Assembly: GCA_016795365.1 (NCBI GenBank) | Contig: JAEUHN010000001.1 | Span: 284,742-348,741 of the forward strand | DNA: 64,000 bases | DNA from: Verrucomicrobiaceae bacterium | GTDB taxonomy: Bacteria > Verrucomicrobiota > Verrucomicrobiia > Verrucomicrobiales > Verrucomicrobiaceae | Reading direction: 5' to 3' | Shown here: positions 53,078 through 63,400 of the stretch, in pieces | Layout: every line of letters starts with the position of its first letter | Position numbering within the stretch: the first letter of the stretch is position 1 | The notes under the pieces: generated by a model | Told to the model about the DNA's origin: nothing | Seen by the model: the letters and a program-made list of their open reading frames with translations, nothing else | Databases searched by the model: none | Program-made: the position numbers and the translations under genes

Positions 53078-55657
53078 ATGTCTCCCGAAAAATTCACCGT
53101 TAAACTCCAGGAAGCACTCAATGCCGCACAGTCCATCGCGACGCGCTACGGTCAGCAAGAGCTGCAACCCGCGCATCTGCTGCTCGCCCTCCTCGAACAG
53201 GAAGGCGGCATCGCCTTGCCACTGCTGCAAAAGGCATCGGTCAATCCGACTGCGATTCAGAGCCTGCCATCCGGCATCCAGAGTTATCTCGATCGTCTCC
53301 CGAAAGTCAGCGGCGCATCGGGCAGCCTTTATCTCAGCAGCGACTTCCGCGAGCTGATGGTGAAAGCCGAGGACGAGCAGAAGAAGCTCAAGGACGACTA
53401 CCTCAGCGTGGAGCATGTGCTGCTCGCCTTCTTCAAAACCAAGACCGGCATCGACTCGATCCTCAAGCAAGCGGGGCTCACCTACGACAGCGTGTCGAAG
53501 GCGCTTACCACCGTGCGCGGTTCGCAGCGCGTGACCGATCAGGACCCGGAGGGCAAGTATCAGACGCTGGAGAAATACGGCACCGATCTCACGGCTCGTG
53601 CGAGGCAAGGCAAGATCGATCCGGTCATCGGTCGCGACGAAGAGATCCGTCGCGTGATGCAGGTCCTCAGCCGCCGCAGCAAGAACAACCCCGTGCTCAT
53701 CGGCGAACCCGGCGTGGGCAAGACCGCCATCGCGGAAGGTCTCGCACGCCGCATCGTCGCAGGCGATGTGCCGGACTCGCTGAAGAACAAGCGCCTGATC
53801 AGCATGGACCTCGGCGGCATGATGGCCGGTGCGAAGTTCCGCGGTGAGTTCGAGGAACGCCTGAAGGCCTTCATCAAAGAAGTCACATCGAGCGAAGGCG
53901 AGATCATCCTCTTCATCGATGAACTGCACACCATCGTCGGCGCTGGCAAAGCCGAAGGCGCGATGGACGCTGGCAACTTGCTGAAGCCGCAGCTCGCTCG
54001 CGGTGAGCTGCGCTGCATCGGTGCAACCACGCTCGATGAGTATCGCAAGCACATCGAGAAGGACCCCGCGCTGGAGCGTCGCTTCCAGCCCGTGAAGGTC
54101 GGCGAGCCAAGCGTCGAAGACACCATCGCGATTCTTCGCGGCCTCAAGGAACGCTACGAAGTTCATCACGGCGTGCGCATCCAGGACGGCGCGATCATTG
54201 CCGCCGCCACGCTGAGCAATCGCTACATCACCGACCGCTTCCTTCCCGACAAAGCTATCGATCTCGTGGATGAAGCCGCGAGCCGCATCAAGATCGAACT
54301 CGACTCCATGCCCACGGAGATTGACGTGATCGAGCGTGATATCATGCAGAGCGAGATGGAGCGCCAGGTCTTGAAGAAAGAGACCGACCCCGCGAGCAAG
54401 GAGCGTCTTGCGAAGCTCGAGAAGGAGATCGCTGATCTCAAAGAGAAGTCCGATGCCCTGAAAGCGCAGTGGCTCAAAGAGAAGGAGTCTGTCGATGCCA
54501 GCCGCAAGGTGAAGGAGCAGATCGACAAGCTGCGCACCGAACTCGAACAAGCGCAGCGCAAGGGCGATTTCGCGCGCGCTGGTGAGATCCAATACGGTGC
54601 GATTCCTGAGCTGGAGAAGAAGCTCGCCGCCGCGCCTGCTCAAGGCGCACAAGTGCGCCCGCAATTGCTGCGCGAGGAAGTCACCGAAGAAGACATCGCA
54701 CGAGTCGTCGCGAATTGGACCGGCATTCCCGTGTCACGCCTGCAAGAAGGCGAACGCGCCAAGCTCGTGAAGATGGAGGCGCGCCTCGGTGATCGCGTCA
54801 TCGGTCAAAGCGCTGCGATCATTGCGGTGTCGAATGCCGTGCGCCGCGCGCGTGCAGGCATCCAAGACGAGAACCGGCCCATCGGCAGCTTCTTGTTCCT
54901 CGGCCCGACGGGCGTCGGCAAGACCGAGCTGTGCAAAGCTTTGGCTGAGTTCCTCTTCGACGATGAGAACGCCATGACGCGCATCGACATGAGCGAATAC
55001 ATGGAGAAGCACAGCGTCGCTCGCCTCATCGGAGCGCCTCCCGGCTACGTCGGCTATGAAGAAGGCGGCCAGCTCACCGAGGCTGTGCGCCGCCGTCCGT
55101 ATAGCGTCGTGCTCTTCGATGAAGTCGAGAAGGCGCACCCGGATGTCTTCAACACGCTGCTCCAAGTGCTCGACGACGGTCGCATCACCGATGGCCAAGG
55201 CCGCACCGTGGACTTCAAGAACACCGTGCTCATCATGACGAGCAACATCGGCAGCCAGCACATTCAAGATGTGGCGAACCCCGAGCAACGCGAAGCCCTC
55301 ATCCGCGACTCGTTGAAGCAGTTCTTCCGCCCCGAGTTCCTCAACCGCATCGACGAGATCGTCACCTTCGACCGCCTCGATGCCAGCCAGCTCGACAAGA
55401 TCGTGCTCATCCAATTGCAGCGCGTCATCGAACGTCTCGCGAAGCAAAACATCACGCTCCAAGTCAGCGACGAAGTCATCCGCAAACTCGCCGACGAAGG
55501 CTACGACCCCGTCTTCGGCGCGCGACCACTCAAGCGCGCGATCCAGAACTCGTTGCTCAACCCCCTGAGCCTCGAAGTCCTCGAAGGCAACTTCAAGGAA
55601 GGCGACAAAGTGGAAGCCGTGATGAAAGCTGGGAAAGTGGAGTTCAGAAAGGTGTAA
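53078..55657 (+). CDS. clpB: ATP-dependent disaggregase ClpB
   Basis: The 859-residue AAA+ chaperone has a Clp N-domain (1-145), NBD1 with Walker A GEPGVGKT (near 207) and Walker [11 protein letters not shown], the coiled-coil M-domain (about 400-525) and NBD2 with Walker A GPTGVGKT (near 608), the substrate-loop [37 protein letters not shown] and the sensor-2 [10 protein letters not shown]. With DnaK it dissolves protein aggregates. The 231 bases upstream hold no gene; I saw no CIRCE-type inverted repeat. A strong terminator follows. Confidence 0.97.
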   Translation: MSPEKFTVKLQEALNAAQSIATRYGQQELQPAHLLLALLEQEGGIALPLLQKASVNPTAIQSLPSGIQSYLDRLPKVSGASGSLYLSSDFRELMVKAEDEQKKLKDDYLSVEHVLLAFFKTKTGIDSILKQAGLTYDSVSKALTTVRGSQRVTDQDPEGKYQTLEKYGTDLTARARQGKIDPVIGRDEEIRRVMQVLSRRSKNNPVLIGEPGVGKTAIAEGLARRIVAGDVPDSLKNKRLISMDLGGMMAGAKFRGEFEERLKAFIKEVTSSEGEIILFIDELHTIVGAGKAEGAMDAGNLLKPQLARGELRCIGATTLDEYRKHIEKDPALERRFQPVKVGEPSVEDTIAILRGLKERYEVHHGVRIQDGAIIAAATLSNRYITDRFLPDKAIDLVDEAASRIKIELDSMPTEIDVIERDIMQSEMERQVLKKETDPASKERLAKLEKEIADLKEKSDALKAQWLKEKESVDASRKVKEQIDKLRTELEQAQRKGDFARAGEIQYGAIPELEKKLAAAPAQGAQVRPQLLREEVTEEDIARVVANWTGIPVSRLQEGERAKLVKMEARLGDRVIGQSAAIIAVSNAVRRARAGIQDENRPIGSFLFLGPTGVGKTELCKALAEFLFDDENAMTRIDMSEYMEKHSVARLIGAPPGYVGYEEGGQLTEAVRRRPYSVVLFDEVEKAHPDVFNTLLQVLDDGRITDGQGRTVDFKNTVLIMTSNIGSQHIQDVANPEQREALIRDSLKQFFRPEFLNRIDEIVTFDRLDASQLDKIVLIQLQRVIERLAKQNITLQVSDEVIRKLADEGYDPVFGARPLKRAIQNSLLNPLSLEVLEGNFKEGDKVEAVMKAGKVEFRKV

Positions 55658-55685
55658 ACTCTGTTCAGCATCAGGCAATCAAACC

Positions 55686-55720
55686 AAGCCGTGCATCTCA
55701 TCATGGGGTGCACGGCTTTT
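55686..55720. terminator. Intrinsic terminator after clpB
   Basis: AAGCCGTGCATCTC pairs with GGGGTGCACGGCTT (14 bp including two G-U pairs) around loop ATCAT, followed by a short T-run. It lies between clpB and the convergent sulfatase gene. Confidence 0.75.
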
Positions 55721-55817
55721 ATGGCCCATGGCTCCGCACTCCAAAACGCTTCACGTAATCAATCGAAGTCGAGGGATAGAAGAAGCCTGATCGTGATTCA
55801 CTGCGAACACGTCAATC

Positions 55818-57254
55818 TCACTTCTTCCCGTTCGCCGTGTCTTCCCAGATGATCTTCTTCCCTTCCGCGCTGGTGAACTTCCACGCGGGCCAGGTCGGGC
55901 TGTCGTCGCGGACTTCGTGATACTTCGCGAGCAATGCAGCTTTAAGTTCGGTGAACTTGGCGGGCTCTTTGTCGATGAGGTTTGTGGTCTCGGTGAGGTC
56001 GGTCTTGAGGTTGTAGAGTTCGAAGGTGGTCGGCTCGGCGGTTTTGAAGTCGCGCTCGCTTTGCACGGTGATGTTGTTGTCACGGGCTTCGGGGTTCTTA
56101 TCGAGTGCGGCGAGGAGCTTCCAGTCACCGACGCGGATGGCGATCTTCATCGCGCTGCTGGCGCGGTTGAAGTGCCAGTAGAGCGGCGTGCTGCGTTTCA
56201 GTGATTCGCCAGCGAGCACGGGGAGGAAGCTGGTGCCATCGAGCTTGCGGTCGTTGGGTGGTGCGATGTTCGCGGCAGCGCACAGCGTGGGCAGGACATC
56301 AACGCCGCACACGGGTTCGTCGCTGACGCTGCCGGGCTTGGTTTGGCCGAGCCAGCGCACGAGGCCGGGAATGCGGATGCCGCCTTCATACATGCTGCCC
56401 TTCTTGTCGCGCAGCGGTCCGGCTGAGCCATGTGGATGGAATGGCGTGATCGCGGGGCCGTTGTCGCTGGTGAACATGACGAAGGTGTTGTCGCGCAGCT
56501 TGTCGTCATCGAGCGCACGCATTAGGCGACCGAAGTTCGCGTCCATCTGCGTGATGTTGCCGTGATGCGCGGTGAAGCTCTTGTCATCGCTCGGGTAGAG
56601 CTTCTTGTATTCGTCAGCGGTGGCGATGGGCTCGTGTGGTTCGTGGAAGCACACGTAGAGAAAGAATGGCTTCGACTTGTCGCGGATGTCGCGCAGCCAG
56701 TGGATGGCTTCGTCGGCGACAAGCTGCGAGGCGAAGCCCTGGGTCTTGCCGACCTCCTTGCCATTGCGCACAAAGTTGTCGGGATTGCGATGGTTCGGAT
56801 ACGCATTGTTGTGCGTCGAGAACCAATGATCGAATCCATGATCGCCGGGCTGCGGCTGCGTGGGCTGGTTGAACTCGCCGTTGAGATGCCACTTGCCCAC
56901 ATGCGCGGTCGCGTAGCCTGCGTTGTGCAGGAGCGTAGCGATGGTGATTTCGCTGCGTCGCAGATGGACGGGCGACTCCTCGGGAATCCAGTCGCGCACG
57001 CCCACGCGTGTCGGCGTGCGGCCCGTGATGATCGCGGTGCGCGAGGGCGAGCAGTTGGCATGCGCCGCGTAGCAATTCGTCAGCTTCAGGCCCTCGCTCG
57101 CGAACTTGTCCAAGTTCGGTGTCTGCACGTCCTTCGCGCCAAAGCAATGCAGGTCGCCATAGCCGAGATCATCGGCGAGCACGAAGACGATGTTGGGCGT
57201 CGAAGCATGAGTGATGCCGACGAACACAGCGAGCAGAGCGACGAGATGTTTCAT
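55818..57254 (-). CDS. Exported sulfatase (Cys-type, arylsulfatase family)
   Basis: The 478-residue product has a signal peptide (HLVALLAVFVGITHAS) followed by PNIVFVLADDLGYGDLHCFG (metal-site Asp pair). The catalytic formylglycine motif is NCSPSRTAIITGRTPTRVG, i.e. C-x-P-S-R. KWHLNG, DHGFDHWFS, FVMFTSDNGPAITP and KGSMYEGGIRIPGLVRW are family landmarks. Cysteine must be converted to formylglycine; no maturase gene is in the window. It desulfates glycans or similar periplasmic substrates, as is common in glycan-degrading Verrucomicrobia. The ATG at 57254 starts the signal peptide. Confidence 0.93.
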   Translation of the reverse strand: MKHLVALLAVFVGITHASTPNIVFVLADDLGYGDLHCFGAKDVQTPNLDKFASEGLKLTNCYAAHANCSPSRTAIITGRTPTRVGVRDWIPEESPVHLRRSEITIATLLHNAGYATAHVGKWHLNGEFNQPTQPQPGDHGFDHWFSTHNNAYPNHRNPDNFVRNGKEVGKTQGFASQLVADEAIHWLRDIRDKSKPFFLYVCFHEPHEPIATADEYKKLYPSDDKSFTAHHGNITQMDANFGRLMRALDDDKLRDNTFVMFTSDNGPAITPFHPHGSAGPLRDKKGSMYEGGIRIPGLVRWLGQTKPGSVSDEPVCGVDVLPTLCAAANIAPPNDRKLDGTSFLPVLAGESLKRSTPLYWHFNRASSAMKIAIRVGDWKLLAALDKNPEARDNNITVQSERDFKTAEPTTFELYNLKTDLTETTNLIDKEPAKFTELKAALLAKYHEVRDDSPTWPAWKFTSAEGKKIIWEDTANGKK

Positions 57255-57318
57255 GGTGGTGACACCCAACGCATCGACGTTAACCGGACGTGCAGGATTC
57301 ACACCCCGGCGGTCCACT

Positions 57319-57636
57319 TCACCACTTCGCCTGCTCGGCAGCGATTTGTTGTTCCAGACTCTCGGCGAGCTGCAGATAACGCTCCCGCTCTGGCCCAGTG
57401 GCTTGATTGGCGGCTGTGCGATACTTTTGGGCTTCGAGCCGTTTCAGTTTCATGTCCCGCGTCTCAGGCGGCGTCATCTTCAAAGGAGTCCCCGAACCTG
57501 CTCGTGGTGCAAAACGTCCGCCAGAAGGCAAAGGCTCATCCAGTGCGCTGGCTCCACCGCGGCGATTGTCTGAGGTGCCGCAGCCTGCCAGAGCTGAAAC
57601 GATCAAAACCAATCCGAGAGATTTTGCAGGAGTCAT
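57319..57636 (-). CDS. Small lipoprotein of unknown function
   Basis: The 105-residue product has a lipobox, LVLIVSALAGCG, with Cys near residue 19. The mature part is charged and helical (DMKLKRLEAQKYRTAANQATGPERERYLQLAESLEQQIAAEQ). No family recognised. It lies 37 bases downstream of the L,D-transpeptidase gene on the same strand and may act with it at the cell wall. Confidence 0.65.
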   Translation of the reverse strand: MTPAKSLGLVLIVSALAGCGTSDNRRGGASALDEPLPSGGRFAPRAGSGTPLKMTPPETRDMKLKRLEAQKYRTAANQATGPERERYLQLAESLEQQIAAEQAKW

Positions 57637-57673
57637 GGGTCGAATGAGAAGCAAGGGTCTGCGTGGAGTCGAG

Positions 57674-58417
57674 TTACTTCTCCCAAGTCTCAAGCCCCTG
57701 CACCAATCGAGGCTCCATCGCGGGATCGAGCCACGTGAGCACTTCTTTAAGATTCTCCGGCGACATCGCTGTGCATCCTGCCGTGCCTTTGCCTGGGCCG
57801 GGCCAGATGTGCAGGAAGATGCACGATCCGAGCCCTGGCGTGCAAGTTGGGTTGTTCGCGATGAAGGCTCCCCACTCGTAGAGCCGGTCATGCCGCACCA
57901 TGGCCTCGTTGCTATCCCAGTCACGGGGCACCTTCGTGTTGTCCACCACCTGGTTGTAGTAGCGGGACTTGGGATCATCCACACCGATGATCGAGGGCGT
58001 GAGCGGCGTGTAGGGCAGCTTCAAATCGGATGCCGTCGGTGCGACGCCAAAGGCAAACGGAATGCGAAACACGCCGGCCGGACTGCACTTGTCTCCTTCA
58101 CGTTTGATGCGGAATCCAGCGGGCGGCACCGCCGTATGTTCGCCAGTTCCCCAGGCGAGCCCCTGATGTCCCAAGGTGCAATCGATGGGCTCTCTCACGG
58201 CTTCCCATTCGCCCTCGTTGTTCTCTAGCAACCACATCTGCGCAGTCACCGAGCGCTCGTCAGTAGCCAGCACGAGCAAGACCTGCCGACATTGATCCGG
58301 CAATGATTGGGCCAGCATCCTTGGCATCAATGGTTCGCGCGCGACACCGAACCACCAGACCAGCGCTGTGCCCAGGGCCGCCACCGCTGCGATCATGAGA
58401 ATGCGGGATCGTTTCAT
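57674..58417 (-). CDS. L,D-transpeptidase (YkuD-like) family protein
   Basis: The 247-residue protein has an N-terminal membrane anchor or uncleaved signal (ILMIAAVAALGTALVWWF). The C-terminal half resembles YkuD-type domains: SPAGVFRIPFAFG, VVDNTKVPRDWDSNEAMVRHDRLYEWGAFIANN and the active-site stretch CIFLHIWPGPGKGTAGCTAM, in which His and Cys match the HxxxxxxxxTxGC pattern. Such enzymes cross-link peptidoglycan or attach proteins to it. The divergent neighbour is a peptidoglycan amidase. The ATG at 58417 is used. Confidence 0.82.
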   Translation of the reverse strand: MKRSRILMIAAVAALGTALVWWFGVAREPLMPRMLAQSLPDQCRQVLLVLATDERSVTAQMWLLENNEGEWEAVREPIDCTLGHQGLAWGTGEHTAVPPAGFRIKREGDKCSPAGVFRIPFAFGVAPTASDLKLPYTPLTPSIIGVDDPKSRYYNQVVDNTKVPRDWDSNEAMVRHDRLYEWGAFIANNPTCTPGLGSCIFLHIWPGPGKGTAGCTAMSPENLKEVLTWLDPAMEPRLVQGLETWEK

Positions 58418-58470
58418 CACGGGGAATGCTTCGTGCTTTCCTCTCACCAATGCCCAGCCATCATGCAAGC

Positions 58471-59181
58471 ATGAAACTGATCCCCTGCCTCGGTGCCGTC
58501 TGTGCTCTGCTCCTCGCCTCGTGCGCAGGCCCCATGGGCAGTCACAGCGAGTATGGGGATCGTGCAGGACCCAAAGCCTTCCGCACCGTGGTGATTGATG
58601 CTGGACATGGAGGCAAGGACTCGGGCGCTCGTGGCCGACTTCGAGGTCAGCCTGAAAAAACGGTCGCGCTCGACATCGCCCAACGACTCAGGGATGAGCT
58701 TCGCAGTTCCTTCAAGGTCGCGATGACACGCACCTCCGACACCTTTGTGCCACTTGACGACCGCGTGCGCATCGCCAACCGCAGCGGCGATGCTGTGCTC
58801 ATCAGCATTCACCTCAACGATGGCACACGCCGCCTCGCTGGATCCGAGACCTACTGGTGGCGCGTGGACAGCTACTCCCTGGCCAAACGCGTGCACGCCG
58901 CGATGCGAAGCGTCGCCACCGGCTCGAACAATCGAGGCATGGTGCGTCGCCGTCTGCGCCTCACGCGCAATCCGGAGATCCCCTGCATCCTCGTCGAATG
59001 CGGCTACCTCTCGAACGCCACTGACTCCGCCTACCTCGCCACCGGCAGCTATCGCCAGCGACTTGCGCAAGCCATTGCCTCCGCGATCCGCGATCAATCC
59101 GCCCATGGTGACGCTGGTTCTGGCACATTGCCCAAACCGATCTACGCAGCCAAGAGCAGCGCGCATGATGCGAGAGAGTAG
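58471..59181 (+). CDS. N-acetylmuramoyl-L-alanine amidase (Amidase_3), lipoprotein
   Basis: The 236-residue product has a lipobox signal (AVCALLLASCAG). The amidase domain shows the zinc ligands in VIDAGHGGKDSGARG (His), GQPEKTVALDIA (Glu) and VLISIHLND (His), and the catalytic Glu in CILVECGYLSNATD. It cleaves the amide bond between MurNAc and the stem peptide, usually in cell separation. It is divergent from the L,D-transpeptidase with 53 bases between starts. The ATG at 58471 starts the lipoprotein signal. Confidence 0.9.
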   Translation: MKLIPCLGAVCALLLASCAGPMGSHSEYGDRAGPKAFRTVVIDAGHGGKDSGARGRLRGQPEKTVALDIAQRLRDELRSSFKVAMTRTSDTFVPLDDRVRIANRSGDAVLISIHLNDGTRRLAGSETYWWRVDSYSLAKRVHAAMRSVATGSNNRGMVRRRLRLTRNPEIPCILVECGYLSNATDSAYLATGSYRQRLAQAIASAIRDQSAHGDAGSGTLPKPIYAAKSSAHDARE

Positions 59182-59282
59182 CCAGTCACCAGTGCTCGGC
59201 GTTCAGCCTCCAGGATACCAGTTGCCCTGCGGCGCTCAGGCCCTATTTTCGCCGCCCTTAAAACCCTGAACCCAAGAACCAC

Positions 59283-60242
59283 ATGGCCACGCAACTCGAC
59301 CAGCTAAAGAAACTCACCAAGGTCGTCGCCGACACGGGCGACTTCGAATCCATGAAGGCCTACAAGCCGAAGGACGCGACCACGAATCCCTCGCTCATTC
59401 TCGCCGCTGCGCAGAAGCCTGAATACAAGTCGCTGGTCGATGCCGCTGTGGCCGATCACAAGAACTCGAAGCTCACCGGTGCTGCCCTCGTAGACTCCGT
59501 GATGGACAGCATCCTGGTCAACTTCGGCAAGGCCATCCTCAAGATCGTCCCTGGCCGCGTGAGCACCGAAGTCGATGCACGCCTGTCCTTTGACACCAAG
59601 GCGACCGTCGCCAAGGCCCGTAAGATCATTAAGCTCTACGAGAAGGCTGGCATCTCACGCGAGCGCATCCTCATCAAGATCGCTTCGACTTGGGAAGGCA
59701 TCAAAGCCGCCGAAGTGCTGCAGAAGGAAGGCATCAACTGCAACCTCACCCTCTTGTTCAGCATCGCCCAGGCCATCGCCTGCGCCGAGGGCGGCATCAA
59801 GCTCATCAGCCCGTTCGTGGGTCGCATCCTCGACTGGCACAAGAGGAACTCTGGCAAGGACTTCGCTGCTGCTGAAGACCCCGGCGTGCTGTCCGTGACC
59901 GCGATCTACAACTACTACAAGAAGTTCGGCTACAAGACGGAAGTCATGGGTGCCAGCTTCCGCAGCAAGGGTGAGATCACTGAACTCGCTGGCTGCGACC
60001 TGCTCACGATCAGCCCTTCGCTGCTCGCTGAACTCGCCGCTTCGTCCGAGCCTGTCACGCGTAAGCTCGACGCCAAGGCCGCGAAGAAGCTCAAGATCGA
60101 CAAGATCGAGATGAACGAGAAGGCCTTCCGCTGGATGATGAACGAAGACCCCATGGCGACCGAGAAGACCGCCGAAGGCATCCGCAAGTTCGGCGAAGAC
60201 ATCGTGAAGCTCGAGAAGCTCGTGGAAGCCGCGCTGAAGTAG
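59283..60242 (+). CDS. tal: Transaldolase (TalB type)
   Basis: The 319-residue TIM-barrel enzyme of the pentose-phosphate pathway has the N-terminal signature [37 protein letters not shown] and the Schiff-base Lys in [21 protein letters not shown], plus [22 protein letters not shown] and [12 protein letters not shown]. Length matches TalA/TalB of the long class. It ends at a strong terminator and works in the same pathway as the gluconokinase product. Confidence 0.95.
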   Translation: MATQLDQLKKLTKVVADTGDFESMKAYKPKDATTNPSLILAAAQKPEYKSLVDAAVADHKNSKLTGAALVDSVMDSILVNFGKAILKIVPGRVSTEVDARLSFDTKATVAKARKIIKLYEKAGISRERILIKIASTWEGIKAAEVLQKEGINCNLTLLFSIAQAIACAEGGIKLISPFVGRILDWHKRNSGKDFAAAEDPGVLSVTAIYNYYKKFGYKTEVMGASFRSKGEITELAGCDLLTISPSLLAELAASSEPVTRKLDAKAAKKLKIDKIEMNEKAFRWMMNEDPMATEKTAEGIRKFGEDIVKLEKLVEAALK

Positions 60243-60270
60243 TCTCGCGATCCATCATCGAAACATTGAA

Positions 60271-60299
60271 GAGGAGGCAGCAATGCCTCCTCTTTTTTT
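60271..60299 (+). terminator. Intrinsic terminator after transaldolase
   Basis: A perfect 8-bp stem GAGGAGGC/GCCTCCTC with loop AGCAAT is followed by seven T residues. Confidence 0.92.
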
Positions 60300-60435
60300 G
60301 TTGGTAGCCACAAACATCTCCAAGGGCCGGATCAGATCCCTCCGAAGGTTTGCGTTTGTTGCAACCACCGCTGACAGATTACGAAGCTGGGGATGTTCCC
60401 ACCTTCGGAAACCGTTCCTCAGCCCTTCCACCGCC

Positions 60436-63400
60436 ATGTCTTTTGCTCGTCTGCACAGTGTCACTTGGAAAGTTCGAATGCTGGTCTTCGCCTGCTTCGG
60501 ATTGATAAGCACGCTCACTTCCGCAGCGACAGGAGTCACATTGTTTCACCCTGTTTACTCGAACTTCATCCCGCTGAGTAGCGAGCGTGCGGTAGCACTT
60601 CAAACCAATGGTGCGATCTTGATTGCAGGAAGGGACAATCTCACCGGTGACGCGGTCGTGCTGCGATTCCGCGCTGACGGACTCATTGACACGACCTTCG
60701 GAAGCGCTGGTGCAGCAAGGATTCCCGGACTTGGCCTAGGTCTCACAGCATTCGCATCCACGCCGACTAACGCGACCTACCTCTGTGGAACCATCTTCAC
60801 CACAAGGATTTCGTTCGACGGATTTGCCATCGCCCGGCTGACCCCGAGCGGACAGGCGGACAGCGGATTCGGCAAACAAGGCCTCGTCGTTTCGAACCTC
60901 AGCGCAGGCAATGACATGGCTCAATCAATCGCGACTCTTGCCAATGGAAAAGTGATGCTTGGAGGCTTTGTCGGAGGTGGCACTCTGGCGCTCCCGTCCC
61001 CTGCGATCGCTCGCTATACCACGACTCCCGCAGGAAAACTTGATCCGCAGTATCCGGGAGGAGGTTTCCAGACAGTCACTGGAGTGACGGCAGGAACCAT
61101 CATCCAGGTCCTTGAGCAAGCTGATGGCAAAGTGCTGCTGTTGGGAAAGAAGGATGACATTCCCGCAGGCTACTTTCTTGTCCGCTACGAGGCTGACGGC
61201 TCCATCGACGCTGGGTTTGGCCCGGACCCTCTAAACCCCACCGATCCCCTGCATCCATTCTCGCCCGTGCTTTTGCTTGGCGAGTGCGGAAGTCTCGCAC
61301 TTCAGCCTGGCGGCAAGATCATCGCGGCAGGCGGGTCCAAAGTATTGCGGCTCCTCAGCACAGGCGCACTCGACAGCAGCTTCGGCACGAATGGAACGGT
61401 CACCTTGCCAATGACCATCCACTCACCAGCTGCGAGCCTGGCCGTGGATCGCTTTGGACGGGTTCTGATCGCAGGTTCCGTCTCGACGACGGGAACCGAT
61501 TCGCTACCCATCGTCAGGTCAGTGATCGCACGTCTCAATGCCAATGGCAGCGTGGACACTTCGTTCGGATCGGTGGGATTCAGCCAGTTCATCGTGGATC
61601 TGAATCACCACTCGGGTCTTCAAGTCATCCCATCGCCTGCGGGCCCCATCACCGTGATTGGCTCGGAAGCACTCGGTAACGGCGAGTTATCCAGCGACGC
61701 CTTCTATGTAACAAAACTATCCGCAGGAGGTGTCGCAGGTGCTCCTGCACTGGTTGTAACCTCGCCGACCGGCACCTTGCTTCCGCACCAAGGAAGCCCG
61801 GTCGATTTCGGTGACGTAGCGGTCGGAAGCAAGACCACCCTCACGTTCACGCTGCGCAACGAAGGAGTTTCATCACTGACGGGGCTGGCCTTGTCCCTCG
61901 CTGGCCCTGGAGCCTCCGACTGGACCATCTCGACCATGCCGTCCACGACCATCAGTGCGGGAGCCACCACAGCCATTCAGTTCACATTCCAACCACGCAA
62001 CATCGGGAGCACCTCCGCCACACTGCGAATCGCCAGCAATGATCCCGCCGTGCCTTCGTATACCCTGGACCTTGCGGGCTCAGGAGCCGCAGGTGTGGCG
62101 TTCGGCGAGACGCAGAACTTTGTCTTCGAAGAGAACGGCTCAGCAGTCATCCCCATCGTCCGAACAGGCAGTTCCACCGGAGCGGTTAGTGTAACGATCC
62201 ACTCGGCGGTCGGCTCCGCGAGTGCCAGCGACTTCAGTGCCGTCACGGGTTCCGTGATTCAGATGGCTGACGCCGAATCCAGCACCACGCTGACAATCCC
62301 AATCGCAACCGACTCGCTCGCAGAGGGCAATGAGTTTTTCACGCTCACTATGAGCAACCCTCAAGGGGCGAAGTTGAGTTCGCCATCGACTGCAACGGTT
62401 CGCATTGTTGAGGCTAACGACATCACCAAACCTACCACATCGATCGCAACCCCAAAAGCTAGCCATGTCTTTGGCGAGGGAGCGATCGTGTCGCTTACGG
62501 GCACAGCTGCCGACAATCGAGGCATCAGGAAAGTGCAATTCTCACTCAACGGCTCATCGTTCTCTGATGCAGCTCTGACACTCTCGGCGAATGGACTCAC
62601 AGCGACCTATTCCGCATCGCTTCTGCCAGTGGCTGGACTCAACACGATCACCGCCAAGAGCATCGACACGCGCAACAACGAAAGCCTTATCGTCACTCGC
62701 ACCTTTTACTACCACGTGCTGCGTCCGCTCACGGTGGTCATTGATGGCACAGGCACCGTGCCGCTGCCGATCGCGGCGGCCACTTACAAGGTCAACCTCC
62801 CTTACACCCTCACCGCCAAGCCTGGCACCGGTCAGGTCTTTGATGGCTGGACGGTCAATGACACTACGGGCACCAACATCACGGCTGCGATGATGGAACT
62901 GCCCGCGCTCACCTTCACCCATCGCGAAGGCTTGACGCTCACAGCGCATTTCAAATCGAACCCGTTCACTACTGGCATCACTGGCACCTTCACCGGCCTC
63001 GTGTTGCCCAGCACCGTCGCGCCTGCACCTGGCGGCACCCTTGCCAGTCATGAGACCGTGGGATGGGTTTCAGCGAACGTGCTAAGCACCGGATCTTTCA
63101 CAGGCACGGTGAAGATCGATGGCCTCACGCTGCCGATGAATGGCATTTTCGACAACGCGGGCGATGCACGCTTCGGCACCGCGCGCAGCAAGACCCTGTC
63201 CCTCGCGCGCACGACGAAGCCAGCCCTCGAAGTCTCGCTCAAGCTCGACATGACCGGCACCACCAGCAAGCTCACCGGCACGGTCACCCAACGTTATCGC
63301 ACCACCATCAACGCCGTCTCCGACATTGATGCGGATCGCGCAGCCTACCTGCTGACGAAGAACGCGCCTCCATCACTCGCAGGCACCTCGAGCAAGCCCT

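Noticed and set aside
52925..54664. Minus-strand open frame of 579 codons
   Set aside because: Antisense to clpB; a shadow of its codon bias with no motif or leader.
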